Assembly: GCF_011038655.2 (NCBI RefSeq)
Contig: NZ_CP064954.1
Coordinates: 620,001-684,000, forward strand
Direction of reading: 5' to 3'
Length of the DNA stretch: 64,000 bases
Origin: Corynebacterium lizhenjunii
Lineage (GTDB): Bacteria > Actinomycetota > Actinomycetes > Mycobacteriales > Mycobacteriaceae
The notes beneath the pieces are model-generated. The model was not told the origin of the DNA, did not search any database, and saw only the letters and a list, made by a program, of their open reading frames with translations. The first letter of the stretch is position 1; each line of letters opens with the position of its first letter. Position numbers and translations under genes: made by a program. Shown piece by piece: positions 26,870 through 35,326 of this stretch.

Positions 26870-27469
26870 ATGTACCGTTCTAAGTTTGTGGCCTCTGTTG
26901 TGTGCGTGGCAGTTGTCTCTTCCGCAGTGGTGGCCCCGGCTCAGGCCTTGGAGACCTCGCTGTCTTCGACTCAGTGCACGGTGGAGCTCACTGATAGTGA
27001 GAAAGAAACCCGCGACAAGGCTTACAAGCCTGAGAAAGTCAAGGAGCACGATCCACTGCCGTTGAAGATCAAGATCAAGGACGCCAATGAAGCACTCGAG
27101 AAGCACGAAGCGGATTTGGTGCAGTTGGACTTTGAGAAGTCGCTCGCAGACTCGGATGTGTTCTCTGATGATGCCAAGGTGAAGGAGAATGCCCAGGCCA
27201 TCATTGCCGGTGTGGAGGCCGTGTACAAGCTGTCCCCGAAGTACAAGAAAGCCTTGAAGGCCTGCGCGCAGTCCAAGACCTATAACTCGGCTAAGGACAA
27301 GGACTTCGCGTCCACGGATTCCCACAACACCTCTTCGCAGATGAACCAGGCTACCGCGAACATTCTCTACGGTTTGTTGACCACTGCGGGTCTGACCGTG
27401 CTGGCTGCCTTCCTGCTCAACGGTCCTGGGGTGCAGGGCTTGTTGAAGAACTTCAAGCTGCCGTTCTAA
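26870..27469 (+). CDS. Exported protein with signal peptide and C-terminal membrane helix
   Basis: A 199-residue protein. A Sec signal peptide ends near APAQA-LE (residues ~27-28). The mature part is highly charged and Lys/Asp-rich (VKEHDPLPLKIKIKDANEALEKHEADL) with two Cys. Near the C-terminus a hydrophobic segment (NILYGLLTTAGLTVLAAFLL) could anchor it in the membrane, leaving a short tail KNFKLPF. I recognise no family; the layout is seen in Corynebacterium-specific surface proteins. AAAGAAAGG precedes ATG 26870. Its stop codon sits in a short tandem duplication shared with the convergent rsgA end. Confidence 0.65.
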   Translation: MYRSKFVASVVCVAVVSSAVVAPAQALETSLSSTQCTVELTDSEKETRDKAYKPEKVKEHDPLPLKIKIKDANEALEKHEADLVQLDFEKSLADSDVFSDDAKVKENAQAIIAGVEAVYKLSPKYKKALKACAQSKTYNSAKDKDFASTDSHNTSSQMNQATANILYGLLTTAGLTVLAAFLLNGPGVQGLLKNFKLPF

Positions 27470-27493
27470 TTCTCCCTAGGTTCTAATTCTCCC
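27463..27493. repeat. 17-bp-period duplication across two convergent stop codons
   Basis: GTTCTAATTCTCCC occurs at 27463-27476 and again at 27480-27493. The first copy holds the stop of the exported protein (+), the second the stop of rsgA (-). Confidence 0.85.
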
Positions 27494-28499
27494 AATCCAC
27501 GTTGGTGCGCAGGGCCGCGAGCAGGCCACGCACCGCGTGCGCGCGGCGTGCCGTGGCGGTGCCCGGCTCCACGTTGTCCAGCCCGCATTCGGGGTCCGCG
27601 GGCGGACCGGCGTGGGTGCAGCCCCGTGGGCATTCCTGCGTGGCGGAGGCTAAGTCCTCGAAGACCCCAATGACGGTATCGGGATCCACGTGGGCCAAGC
27701 CGAAGGAGCGGATGCCGGGGGTGTCGATGAGCCACCCGGCGGCATCGGGAAGCTGCAGCGCCACTGACTGGGTGGAGGTGTGCCGGCCTTTACCAATGGC
27801 AGACACCGCCCCGGTCTCCCGGTGCGCATCCGGCACCAGGCGGTTGACCAGCGTGGACTTTCCCACCCCGGAGTGGCCGATGAGCGCGGTAATCTGGCCG
27901 TTTATCACTGCACGGACCGCGTCCAGACTATCGTCCACCCCGGCCTCCACCACGGTGACATCCAGGTCCGCGAACTCCGCAGCGAACGTGCTCGGGTTCC
28001 CCAAATCAGTCTTGGTCAGGCACACGATGGGGTGGAGGTTGCCCACGAAGGCGGCGATGAGCGCGCGCTCGACAAATCCGGCGCGCGGCGGAGGATCGGC
28101 TACGGCAGAAACAATCAGCAGCTGGTCCGCGTTGGCCACTACTATGCGCTCGTAGGGGTCCGTGTCATCGGCGGTGCGGCGCAGAACAGAGGTGCGTTCG
28201 GCCAGTTTGACTATCCGCGTGAGGGTGTCCGGCCTGCCGGAGGTATCGCCCACCACGCCTACGCGGTCGCCCACCTCGATGGCGGTGCGGCCGAGCTCAC
28301 GGGCGCGCATGGCAACGACTACGGGGCCATCGTCGAGGGCTACGCCCCAGCGGCCACGGTCTTTAGTGATCACCATGCCGAATTTCGCATCCCGGTGTTG
28401 TGGCCGGTCCTTGGTGCGCGGGCGGGAGCGCTTTCCGGGCCGCACCCGGACATCGGACTCATCCCATTGTTGGGCCGAGCGCGCGCGGTAGCTAGCCAT
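27483..28499 (-). CDS. rsgA: Ribosome small-subunit-dependent GTPase A
   Basis: A 338-residue circularly permuted GTPase acting in 30S maturation. An OB-fold region (~35-115) is followed by G4 (CLTKTDL), G1 (GHSGVGKST), the switch region RHTST, G3 (IDTPGIRSF) and the C-terminal zinc knuckle (CPRGCTH ... C). The order G4-G1-G3 confirms permutation. ATG 28499 overlaps the aroA stop by 8 bp, giving an aroA-rsgA operon, the common order in actinobacteria. The 38-codon upstream extension of the frame lies within aroA and is not used. Confidence 0.93.
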   Translation of the reverse strand: MASYRARSAQQWDESDVRVRPGKRSRPRTKDRPQHRDAKFGMVITKDRGRWGVALDDGPVVVAMRARELGRTAIEVGDRVGVVGDTSGRPDTLTRIVKLAERTSVLRRTADDTDPYERIVVANADQLLIVSAVADPPPRAGFVERALIAAFVGNLHPIVCLTKTDLGNPSTFAAEFADLDVTVVEAGVDDSLDAVRAVINGQITALIGHSGVGKSTLVNRLVPDAHRETGAVSAIGKGRHTSTQSVALQLPDAAGWLIDTPGIRSFGLAHVDPDTVIGVFEDLASATQECPRGCTHAGPPADPECGLDNVEPGTATARRAHAVRGLLAALRTNVDWEN

Positions 28500-29838
28500 T
28501 GCGGCCGTCCTCCGGTTGGCCAGCGTTGGTGGCGGCATCGGCAGCCTCGGCGGTACCGGTGCCACCAGCGGCATCGGCGGCACCTCCCAGCATGCGTGCC
28601 CACATGCGCTCAAAACCCGGCAGGGTCTTAGCCGTGGTGGTGATGTCCTCTACTACCACGCCTGGCACCCGCAGCCCAATAATGGCCCCGGCGGTGGCCA
28701 TGCGGTGGTCTGCATAGGAGCGCCACTGTCCGCCGTGGAGGCGGGCGGGATGAATCTCGAGGCCGTCGTCGAGCTCCACCACGTTGCCGCCCAGATTATT
28801 AATCTCGGTGGCCAGTGCAGCTAGCCGGTCGGTCTCATGTCCGCGCAGGTGGGCTATGCCGTGCAGGCGCGAGGGGGTATCGGCCAGTGCGCACAGGGCA
28901 GCCACGGTGGGGGTGAGCTCCCCAATCGCGCTCATATCCTTGTCGATGCCATGCAAACTCCCACCGCGCGGGTGCGCAGCCTTAACAAAGCCCGGCTCTT
29001 GGGTGACGGTAACCCCCATGTCAATGAGGATCTGCCGGATGGCATCGCCCGGCTGCGTGGTCTGCGCCGGCCAGTCTTTGATGGTCACCGAACCCCCGGC
29101 TACCGCTGCGGCGGCCAGGAACGGGGTGGCATTGGACAGATCCGGCTCGATTGCCCAGGTGCGCCCCGCAATCGGGCCTGGTGCTACGGTCCACGTGTGG
29201 TGTTCTTGGTGGACACGCACCCCGGCTTGGCGCAGCATGTCACACGTCATTTCAATGTGCGGCAGCGACGGCAGCGTCCCGCCTTCGTGGCGCACCGTAA
29301 TGCCCTCGCGGTAGCGCGCGCCGGAAAGCAGTAGGCCGGAGACAAACTGGGAGGACGCGGAGGCATCGATAGTCACCTGCCCTCCCGCCGGGACGTCTGC
29401 GGAGCGCAAGGTAAACGGTAGGCTATCGCCTTCGACCTCCACGCCGAGGTCGCGTAGTGCCTGCAAAATGGTGCCCATGGGCCGCGACCGTGCTTGCGGG
29501 TCCCCGTCGACAAACACCTCGCCAGAAGCCAGTGCAGCCAACGGCGGCAGGAAGCGCATGACGGTTCCCGCTAGCCCGCAATCAATGCGCCCGCCGTGCA
29601 GCGGCCCGGGGGTGACGTGGAGGTCCCCGTCACGGGCCTCCACCCCCACACCCATGGTGCGCAGCGCCTGCGCCATCAAGTCCGTATCGCGCGAAACCAG
29701 CGGAGCCCGCAGCACCGAGGGGCCATCTGCCAACGCGGCCAAAATCAGCGCGCGGTTGGTAATCGACTTCGACCCCGGTACCAACAATTGGTGGAACAGC
29801 GGGGCGTGGGCTACAGGTGCTGGCCAGAAATGCGACAT
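28492..29838 (-). CDS. aroA: 3-phosphoshikimate 1-carboxyvinyltransferase (EPSP synthase)
   Basis: A 448-residue EPSP synthase of the shikimate pathway. Substrate-binding motifs are [14 protein letters not shown] (near the N-terminus), [12 protein letters not shown], and late [12 protein letters not shown] and [13 protein letters not shown]. The C-terminal tail is unconserved and Ala/Gly-rich; it holds a TGCCGATGCC copy (28534) and a near copy (28570). ATG 29838 is preceded by a minus-strand TATGAT box (29851-29846) with 7 bp between and no Shine-Dalgarno, so a leaderless start is likely. Confidence 0.93.
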   Translation of the reverse strand: MSHFWPAPVAHAPLFHQLLVPGSKSITNRALILAALADGPSVLRAPLVSRDTDLMAQALRTMGVGVEARDGDLHVTPGPLHGGRIDCGLAGTVMRFLPPLAALASGEVFVDGDPQARSRPMGTILQALRDLGVEVEGDSLPFTLRSADVPAGGQVTIDASASSQFVSGLLLSGARYREGITVRHEGGTLPSLPHIEMTCDMLRQAGVRVHQEHHTWTVAPGPIAGRTWAIEPDLSNATPFLAAAAVAGGSVTIKDWPAQTTQPGDAIRQILIDMGVTVTQEPGFVKAAHPRGGSLHGIDKDMSAIGELTPTVAALCALADTPSRLHGIAHLRGHETDRLAALATEINNLGGNVVELDDGLEIHPARLHGGQWRSYADHRMATAGAIIGLRVPGVVVEDITTTAKTLPGFERMWARMLGGAADAAGGTGTAEAADAATNAGQPEDGRNG

Positions 29839-29863
29839 GGGTACCATCATAGAGATAGCGCGG

Positions 29864-29869
29864 CATAAT
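29864..29869 (+). promoter_or_regulatory. -10 box (CATAAT) for the SRAP gene
   Basis: Six bases separate it from the ATG at 29876, which has only AAGGG directly before it; a leaderless or near-leaderless transcript is implied. Confidence 0.5.
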
Positions 29870-29875
29870 GAAGGG

Positions 29876-30637
29876 ATGTGCGGAAGATTCGTTCTTTTTA
29901 GTACCCAGCCTGAGCCTGGCAGTGCCGCCGATGCCGCCGATGCCGCCGATGCCGCTTATGTCCCCGGTACTCCCGATGCTGCCGTCCCCGGCGCTTCCCA
30001 TGTTGCCGCCGTCCTCGGCACCATCCCCCTGCTCGAAGCAGTGGGGCAGTGGGAGGGCGTGCACACAGTGGTGGCCCCGGCAGGTCTGCCTCCGGCACGG
30101 TATAACATCGCGCCGACTACCACCATTGCCATTGTGCGGCTCAATGCTGGGCAGGCCACCGTGGAGCCGGCGCGGTGGGGGTTGATCCCGCACTGGAAGA
30201 AAGATCTGGACGGCCCACCGCTGTTTAACGCGCGAGCAGAAACCGTAGCCACCAAGCCCTCCTTCCGGCAGGCCTATGCGCGCAACCGGTGCATTATCCC
30301 CCTGGACGGCTACTACGAATGGCACGATGACGGCAGCGGCAAGAAGCCGCACTACGTCACCGATAGCACCGGTGGGCTCCTGTGGGCCGCCGGACTGTGG
30401 TCTACGGGCCAGGACATACTCTCTGCCACCATGGTCACCACCGCTGCCACGCCGGCCATGGAGTGGCTGCACGGACGCCTGCCCAAGTTTTTGCGTCCGG
30501 AGGAGCTGCGCCCCTGGCTTGCGGGGGAGGACCTCCTTGATCCCAGCGGGGTAGATACCCTCCAGGCGCGGCTGGCCGATACAGCCGTGGGGAATGTGCG
30601 CAATGATTTCCCGGAGCTCATTGCACCCCAGCCTTAA
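29876..30637 (+). CDS. SRAP-domain protein (YedK/HMCES type) with an expanded loop
   Basis: A 253-residue SRAP protein that would crosslink to abasic sites in single-stranded DNA through Cys2 (MCGRFVLF). Other active-site elements are present: [19 protein letters not shown] and the late HGRLP histidine. Between residues ~12 and ~52 is a low-complexity insert, [18 protein letters not shown] then [10 protein letters not shown], encoded by GCCGATGCC units repeated in tandem; the rest is typical in length. ATG 29876 places Cys at position 2, which the mechanism requires, so that start is firm although the frame is open further upstream. It is divergent from aroA with a 37-bp gap. Confidence 0.88.
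   Translation: MCGRFVLFSTQPEPGSAADAADAADAAYVPGTPDAAVPGASHVAAVLGTIPLLEAVGQWEGVHTVVAPAGLPPARYNIAPTTTIAIVRLNAGQATVEPARWGLIPHWKKDLDGPPLFNARAETVATKPSFRQAYARNRCIIPLDGYYEWHDDGSGKKPHYVTDSTGGLLWAAGLWSTGQDILSATMVTTAATPAMEWLHGRLPKFLRPEELRPWLAGEDLLDPSGVDTLQARLADTAVGNVRNDFPELIAPQP
29921..29958 (+). repeat. GCCGATGCC microsatellite within the SRAP gene
   Basis: GCCGATGCC occurs three times in overlapping 9-bp steps and encodes A-D-A repeats. It is the same core word as the dispersed repeat, here expanded in tandem. Confidence 0.85.
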
Positions 30638-30701
30638 TACGGCTCCCAGCGCATACTGTGTAGTTTGCGGCGCCCCAGCTCACGACGCCTGGCCTGTGGG
30701 C

Positions 30702-31205
30702 CTAGTCCGCCACCACGTCCGCGAAGGTCACCTCGAGGACCTGCGGGAGCAACTGCGGGTCCATCTCAATATCCAGCCCGCGCTTGCCGCCGGAGAAAAA
30801 CACGCTGTCGCACAGCAAAGCGGACTCATCCCACACGGTGGGCAGGGGCTGCTTGTGGCCGAGCGGGGAGATGCCGCCGGGGACATAGCCGGAGGATTTG
30901 GCGGCATCGGCAGACTCTGCCATGCACACCTTAGCCACGCCGTGCGCGGCGGCGGCCTTCTTCAGACTGAGCTGGTGCGTCATGGGCACCACGCACACCG
31001 CCAGGGCGCGGCGCGGGCCTTTACCGGCGGTCAAGTCGATGACCAGGGTCTTAAACACGCGCTCGGGCTCCACGCCCAGGGCGGCGACTGCGTGCTGACC
31101 AAAATTATCCTGCCCGGAGGCAAAGGTGTGGACGGTGTGGGCAATGCCGGCCTGCTCCAGGATTTTGAGCGCTGGGGTAGCAGCGCGCGGGGATTTCTTC
31201 GCCAT
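30702..31205 (-). CDS. ybaK: YbaK/EbsC-type aminoacyl-tRNA deacylase
   Basis: A 167-residue YbaK protein that hydrolyses Cys-tRNA(Pro). Recognisable segments are RVFKTLVIDL with the catalytic lysine, VVPMTHQLSLKKAA and YVPGGISPLGHKQPLPTV, where GGxxPxG is the family signature. ATG 31205 has a minus-strand TAGACT box (31218-31213) at 7 bp and no Shine-Dalgarno. A TGCCGATGCC copy falls in ESADAAKSS (30903 on the plus strand). It is divergent from sigH. Confidence 0.88.
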   Translation of the reverse strand: MAKKSPRAATPALKILEQAGIAHTVHTFASGQDNFGQHAVAALGVEPERVFKTLVIDLTAGKGPRRALAVCVVPMTHQLSLKKAAAAHGVAKVCMAESADAAKSSGYVPGGISPLGHKQPLPTVWDESALLCDSVFFSGGKRGLDIEMDPQLLPQVLEVTFADVVAD

Positions 31206-31389
31206 GACAGCGAGTCTAGGCCATTGCTAGCCAGCGCCCGCCTTCGCCGCAAACCCGGCACCGACTCCGTGCGCGCGGGGCCGGTAGAGTAGAAGCAACG
31301 TCTGCCGCTGGCCGGCCGGAGTTCTGCTCCCGGCGCCGCGGCAGGAAATGAGTAGCTAATAACGCACACATAAGGAGGAGCACCCGTTC

Positions 31390-32028
31390 GTGGCTATCGA
31401 CACTTCCGCAGGTACTTCCGCTGACACTTTGCCATCTGCGCAGTCCACCCCGGACTTTGCGGCCCAAGCCATGCCCCTGCTGGACCAGCTCTACGGCGGG
31501 GCGCTGCGCATGACGCGCAACCCCCAGGACGCGGAGGACCTGGTGCAGGAGACCTACCTGAAGGCATTTAATTCCTTTGATTCCTTCACCCAGGGCACCA
31601 ACCTCAAGGCGTGGATGTACCGGATTATGACCAACACGTACATCAACTCTTATCGCAAGGCAAAGCGGCGCCCCTTCGAGTCTTCCGCGGATGAGCTGAC
31701 GGATTCCCAGCTCTACACCACGGCGGGCCATGATTCCACGGGTTTGGCATCTGCGGAGGTAGAAGCCCTGCGCGGCATGCCGGACGGGGCGATTTCGGAG
31801 GCCATGAATGATCTTCCAGAGGACTACCGCATGGTGGTCTACTACTCCGACGTGGTGGGTTTGGCCTACAAGGAGATTGCAGAGATCATGGGCACGCCCC
31901 TGGGCACCGTGATGAGCCGGTTGCACCGGGGAAGAAAACTCCTCCGCAAGGCGTTGAAGGACGTGGCTAAAGAACAAGGCATAGGGTTGGACCACCCTGA
32001 CATGAACCCGGATGTGGAGGAGAAGTAG
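31390..32028 (+). CDS. sigH: ECF sigma factor SigH
   Basis: A 212-residue ECF sigma factor: region 2 ([24 protein letters not shown] and [15 protein letters not shown]), a short linker, then region 4 ([44 protein letters not shown]). SigH governs thiol-oxidative and heat stress in corynebacteria. It is followed without a gap by rshA, the standard arrangement. GTG 31390 follows AAGGAGG (31372-31378). A possible TAGAGT -10 box lies at 31285-31290. I found no clear GGAA-N17-GTT autoregulatory promoter in the upstream 180 bp. Confidence 0.94.
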   Translation: MAIDTSAGTSADTLPSAQSTPDFAAQAMPLLDQLYGGALRMTRNPQDAEDLVQETYLKAFNSFDSFTQGTNLKAWMYRIMTNTYINSYRKAKRRPFESSADELTDSQLYTTAGHDSTGLASAEVEALRGMPDGAISEAMNDLPEDYRMVVYYSDVVGLAYKEIAEIMGTPLGTVMSRLHRGRKLLRKALKDVAKEQGIGLDHPDMNPDVEEK

Positions 32029-32304
32029 ATGGAAACTGCCCACGGAAAAAACTGCGGTGCGTGTACCTCCCCAGAAGTCCAGGCATTGTTTTGTGAGCTC
32101 CTGGACCAGCGCACCAGCTACGCCCGCGCCCTGGAAATTCGCGAGCACATTGCGCAGTGCGATGAGTGCCAGCGGCGGTTGGAATCAGAAGAGGTTGTCC
32201 GCGCTATGGTGCGCACGTGTTGCGGCAAGTCGCAGGCCCCGCAGGAGTTGCGCCAGCGTATCAGCGTGCAGATTACCCGCACCGAAATTCAGTGGCGCCA
32301 GTAG
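32029..32304 (+). CDS. rshA: Anti-sigma factor RshA
   Basis: A 91-residue zinc-containing anti-sigma factor. The ZAS signature H-x3-C-x2-C is visible as HIAQCDEC (residues ~40-47), with additional cysteines at CGACTS and RTCCGK. Under disulfide stress these oxidise, zinc is released and SigH is freed. The ATG directly follows the sigH TAG. In C. glutamicum the next gene is whcE; here that neighbour is displaced by the lipoprotein operon on the opposite strand. Confidence 0.92.
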   Translation: METAHGKNCGACTSPEVQALFCELLDQRTSYARALEIREHIAQCDECQRRLESEEVVRAMVRTCCGKSQAPQELRQRISVQITRTEIQWRQ

Positions 32305-32325
32305 GTGGGCTGGGTCAGGGCTTTG

Positions 32326-32339
32326 AGCTTGCCGATGCC
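32326..32339 (+). repeat. Intergenic copy of AGCTTGCCGATGCC
   Basis: Lies in the 55-bp gap between the convergent rshA and lipoprotein genes. Confidence 0.8.
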
Positions 32340-32359
32340 GTGCTTGCTGGTGCCTCGGT

Positions 32360-32953
32360 CTAGTCGCCCGTGCAGTTTGCCGGACGGAATTCTGACTCCA
32401 TGTGCTTGAACTCCTCCACCGTTAGTTCCCGCAGCTCCAACTGCGGCGGCCTGCCGGGGTCTTCAGGGTAGGGCACCGGGTTGTAGTAGAGCTTGCCAGG
32501 GGCGTGGTGTTGGTAAGCGGCGAGGGAGACCCCGGAAACCCAAGGAACCTTATGGCGGCTGTTCGGTCCCTCTGGGTTGGTGATGGGGGTGACGTAGATT
32601 CCCATCCAGGGGTCTTCCATCACGGGGTCGATGACTGGTGGTTCGTGATGAGAAGGGTACGGTAAGGACACGGTGAAGTAGCCTGTTTGTGGTGGGTCTA
32701 TGGGCAGGATCTGGACGGGTTCGGGGCCTTCGTGGTTAATCCATGGAATGCTTAATTCGAGTGCTTCAATTTCCATATCGCATGCGATGATGTGGACGCG
32801 CATGTTGCCGTCATCATCTAGTGACATGGCTATATCGCCCGCCATGCCTGTGTATAGCGAGGCGCCGAGCATGGGCAAGGCGCCACAACCGGTAGCTATG
32901 GCCACAGTGAGGGCGGCTGCGCCCGCGGCTAGTGTTAGTCGTATTTTTTTCAT
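32360..32953 (-). CDS. Lipoprotein paralogue 4 of the array (most diverged)
   Basis: A 197-residue predicted lipoprotein: signal peptide with lipobox IATGC (Cys ~23). The mature part shares the array's plan: DIAMSLDDDGNMRVHIIACDMEIEALELSIP, then TGYFTVSLPYP, and an end EEFKHMESEFRPANC. It is the most diverged of the four, with fewer identities and a different middle (PWMGIYVTPITNPEGP). AAGGAG precedes ATG 32953, and 10 bp separate it from the stop of the previous gene, so it is last in the operon. I recognise no named domain. Confidence 0.75.
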   Translation of the reverse strand: MKKIRLTLAAGAAALTVAIATGCGALPMLGASLYTGMAGDIAMSLDDDGNMRVHIIACDMEIEALELSIPWINHEGPEPVQILPIDPPQTGYFTVSLPYPSHHEPPVIDPVMEDPWMGIYVTPITNPEGPNSRHKVPWVSGVSLAAYQHHAPGKLYYNPVPYPEDPGRPPQLELRELTVEEFKHMESEFRPANCTGD

Positions 32954-32963
32954 GGGGTTCTCC

Positions 32964-33575
32964 TTAGTCGGCGACGCAGTCAGGGCCGCGATGGGCAGGA
33001 TTGGGGACATGTTTGAAGTCTTCTACTGTGGTGGTGTTCCAAAGTAGGACGCTCGCTCCCTCGTTTAGTTCTTTCAGGCTCAGACCGGCGTTATAGGACT
33101 GATAGAGAACGGTTCCGCGAGGATAAGACTCTAGTTTTTGAAGGGTCACCCCGTCGATGGATGCGAAACCTGGCGGGTATTTCTCCGTGCCGTCATCATG
33201 GATATAGGGATATACCCAGAACATGCGGTCTGGTTCGTTCATGATGGTGTTGATGACGTCTGGGTCATTGCCGGTGGGGTAGGTCAGGGGTACCTCGATG
33301 TAGCCGTACTGTGGGGTGTCTAGGCGGACAGATTCTTGTTTGTGTGCTGCTTCGGGATAGTCACCGAGAATGGATACACTGACCTCCTGCAGCGGTGCGT
33401 AGCAGGCCATGACGTGGATGGTGATTATGCCGTCTTCGCTGAGTGAAATTGCAGCTTCACCAGCGGAGGACAGATTGGCCATTTCGTCCCAACCGGAGAG
33501 GTCAATGCACCCGGAGGTCAGCCCCATGGCGAGGAGCACGGCGCTGATGGTGGCGAGGTTTCGGATTCGAGGCAT
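32964..33575 (-). CDS. Lipoprotein paralogue 3 of the array
   Basis: A 203-residue predicted lipoprotein starting MPRIRNLATISAVLLAMG with lipobox LTSGC. The mature protein opens IDLSGWDEMANLSSAGEAA, followed by ISLSEDGIITIHVMAC, YGYIEVPLTYPTGNDPDVIN and the end EDFKHVPNPAHRGPDCVAD. Two mature cysteines (MAC and DCV) are shared by all four copies and could form a disulfide. It begins 10 bp after the preceding gene's stop. No catalytic motif is evident; surface binding or a scavenging role is possible but unproven. Confidence 0.78.
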   Translation of the reverse strand: MPRIRNLATISAVLLAMGLTSGCIDLSGWDEMANLSSAGEAAISLSEDGIITIHVMACYAPLQEVSVSILGDYPEAAHKQESVRLDTPQYGYIEVPLTYPTGNDPDVINTIMNEPDRMFWVYPYIHDDGTEKYPPGFASIDGVTLQKLESYPRGTVLYQSYNAGLSLKELNEGASVLLWNTTTVEDFKHVPNPAHRGPDCVAD

Positions 33576-33585
33576 GGTGTGTTCC

Positions 33586-34194
33586 TTAGTCGGCGACGCA
33601 ATCGGGCTCACGGTGGTGACTTGGGATATGCTTGAATTCTTCGGAGGTGGTGGAGTTCCAGAGCAGAGGATCCTTCCCGTTCACGAAATCCTCGTCCGTT
33701 AAGTGCTCGTCCCAGGTCTGGTGGAGAATAGTGCCGGGTGGATGGGAGCGTAATCCCCGCAGCGTTACTCCGCTGATTGACGGGAAATGCGGGGGATATT
33801 TCTGCGTACCATCATCGTAGATGTATGGCTCGATCCAGAACGGGCGGTCTGGTTCGTTCATGATGGTGTTGATGACGTCCGGGTCATTGCTGGTGGGGTA
33901 GGTCAGGGGTACTTCGATGTAGCCGTACTGTGGGCTGTCGAGCCGAACGGTCTCTTTTTTGCGTGGGGCTTCTGGGTAGTCCCCGCGAATGGATACGTTG
34001 ATCTCTTGTAGAGGGGCTTTGCAGGCGATGACATGCATGACGATGGTGCCGTCTTCGCTGAGCGAGATTGCGGTATCCCCTGCGGAGGATAAATTAGCCA
34101 TTTCGTCCCAGCCGGAAAGGTCTATGCACCCGGAGGTCGGACCCAAGGCGAGGAGCAAGGTGCTGATAGCGGTGAGGTTTCGGATTCGAGGCAT
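33586..34194 (-). CDS. Lipoprotein paralogue 2 of the array
   Basis: A 202-residue predicted lipoprotein, MPRIRNLTAISTLLLALG with lipobox PTSGC. Except for scattered changes it matches paralogue 3 from the start to NTIMNEPDR, and paralogue 1 at the end (HIPSHHREPDCVA). That mosaic pattern suggests recombination or gene conversion between copies. The DNA shared with neighbours includes long blocks around TTCATGATGGTGTTGATGAC. Nine bases separate it from paralogue 1. Confidence 0.78.
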   Translation of the reverse strand: MPRIRNLTAISTLLLALGPTSGCIDLSGWDEMANLSSAGDTAISLSEDGTIVMHVIACKAPLQEINVSIRGDYPEAPRKKETVRLDSPQYGYIEVPLTYPTSNDPDVINTIMNEPDRPFWIEPYIYDDGTQKYPPHFPSISGVTLRGLRSHPPGTILHQTWDEHLTDEDFVNGKDPLLWNSTTSEEFKHIPSHHREPDCVAD

Positions 34195-34203
34195 GGGACA
34201 TCC

Positions 34204-34812
34204 TTAGTTCGCAACGCAATCGGGCTCACGGTGGTGACTTGGGATGTGTTTGAAGTTCTCCACAGTGGTGGGCACCAGTCGTAGGGAGTTCGTGCCGGCT
34301 CTTTCTTCTTCTCTAGTTTGCTCGAGGTTGATGGTTTGGTAGAGGACGGTACCGCGAGGATACGATTCCAACATGTGCAGCGTCACTCCGTCTAGCTCCG
34401 GAAAATGGGGAGGATATTTTTCCGTCCCATCATGGTAGGCGTATGGATAAGCCCAGAACATGCGGTCTGGCTCATTCATAATGGTGTTGATGACGTCTGG
34501 GTCATTGTTGGTGGGGTAGGCCAGCGGAACTTCAATGTAGCCGTACTGTGGGCTGTCGAGCCGGATGAATTCTTCTTTGTATGGGGCTTCTGGGTAGTCA
34601 CCACGGGTGAATACTTTAATTCTTTCCAGTGGGGCTTTGCAGGCGATGACGTGCATGACGATGGTGCCGTCTTCGCTCAATGAGATCGCAGCATCGCCCG
34701 CGGAGGACAAGTGGGCCATTTCGTCCCATCCGGACAGATCGATGCAACCGTACAGGCAAAACAATGCTCCAAAGCTTGTGCCGATGGTGAGCGAGGATCG
34801 AAGTGAAAACAT
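34204..34812 (-). CDS. Lipoprotein paralogue 1 of the array
   Basis: A 202-residue predicted lipoprotein with its own signal peptide (MFSLRSSLTIGTSFGALFCLYGC). The mature part is close to paralogue 2: IDLSGWDEMAHLSSAGDAA, ISLSEDGTIVMHVIACKAPLE, YGYIEVPLAYPTNNDPD, and the end HIPSHHREPDCVAN. I start at ATG 34812, because signal peptide and lipobox then have normal length; the frame runs 10 codons further up. It follows the small exported protein by 30 bp. Confidence 0.76.
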   Translation of the reverse strand: MFSLRSSLTIGTSFGALFCLYGCIDLSGWDEMAHLSSAGDAAISLSEDGTIVMHVIACKAPLERIKVFTRGDYPEAPYKEEFIRLDSPQYGYIEVPLAYPTNNDPDVINTIMNEPDRMFWAYPYAYHDGTEKYPPHFPELDGVTLHMLESYPRGTVLYQTINLEQTREEERAGTNSLRLVPTTVENFKHIPSHHREPDCVAN

Positions 34813-34842
34813 GATGAATCCTAACGTGGCTCCCCGGTCCAA

Positions 34843-35070
34843 TTACTCGTAGTTTTCTGCGCCGTTTGGGGTACGCATGCCCCATTCGGCAAAGGGGCCT
34901 TCGATGGTGCCGGAGGGTGTCTCGGTGGAGGAAGGGGACTCGGGGGTGGAAGGGGTGGTATCGGGAGGTGGGGCATCGGCAAGTTCTTGCGCGGTGGCAG
35001 GCTGTGTAAAGGAGCTAAATAGCAGTGCGGTGCAGATGAGGGAGAGCCAGCGGGGAGAGTGGGGCTTCAT
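34843..35070 (-). CDS. Small exported Pro/Thr/Ser-rich protein, first gene of the lipoprotein operon
   Basis: A 75-residue protein: a signal peptide (WLSLICTALLFSSFTQPATAQ, split site probably after ATA or AQ), then a short mature part rich in Pro, Thr and Ser, ending FAEWGMRTPNGAENYE. AAGGAG precedes ATG 35070. It leads five genes transcribed leftward with gaps of 9-30 bp, so it is probably the operon's first gene. A TGCCGATGCC copy encodes LADAPP just after the signal peptide (34972 on the plus strand). Function unknown. Confidence 0.65.
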   Translation of the reverse strand: MKPHSPRWLSLICTALLFSSFTQPATAQELADAPPPDTTPSTPESPSSTETPSGTIEGPFAEWGMRTPNGAENYE

Positions 35071-35195
35071 GGGAACTCCTTGAGTGGAGGTGAGGATAGT
35101 GACATTGTGAGTACTTACGATATATCCTGACTGGGGATTTCGCAGTAGAATCGGGAAAAAATTTTCCTGAAGGTAAGTTAAAGCAGGTCACGGGT

Positions 35196-35218
35196 ACATC
35201 CATGTGGCACATGGACGT
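35196..35218. promoter_or_regulatory. 23-bp near-perfect palindrome upstream of the lipoprotein operon
   Basis: CCATGTG-G-CACATGG at its centre, extended to 11-bp arms with one mismatched pair (ACATCCATGTG / CACATGGACGT). It lies ~125 bp before the first operon gene and ~110 bp from the tRNA. It has the look of a dimeric repressor's operator, owner unknown. Confidence 0.5.
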
Positions 35219-35326
35219 GGCGTCAAGGGTGGATTGGATAGCGCGGGTTATGCGTGAGGGTGCGGGGATGTCCCCCGGGGAGGCGCGCAAGGCCCAGCAA
35301 GGCGGGGCGCTGGAGGGGAGGATTTG

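Noticed and set aside
31206..31389. SigH autoregulated promoter upstream of sigH
   Set aside because: A GGAA element occurs near 31344, but no GTT lies at the proper distance.
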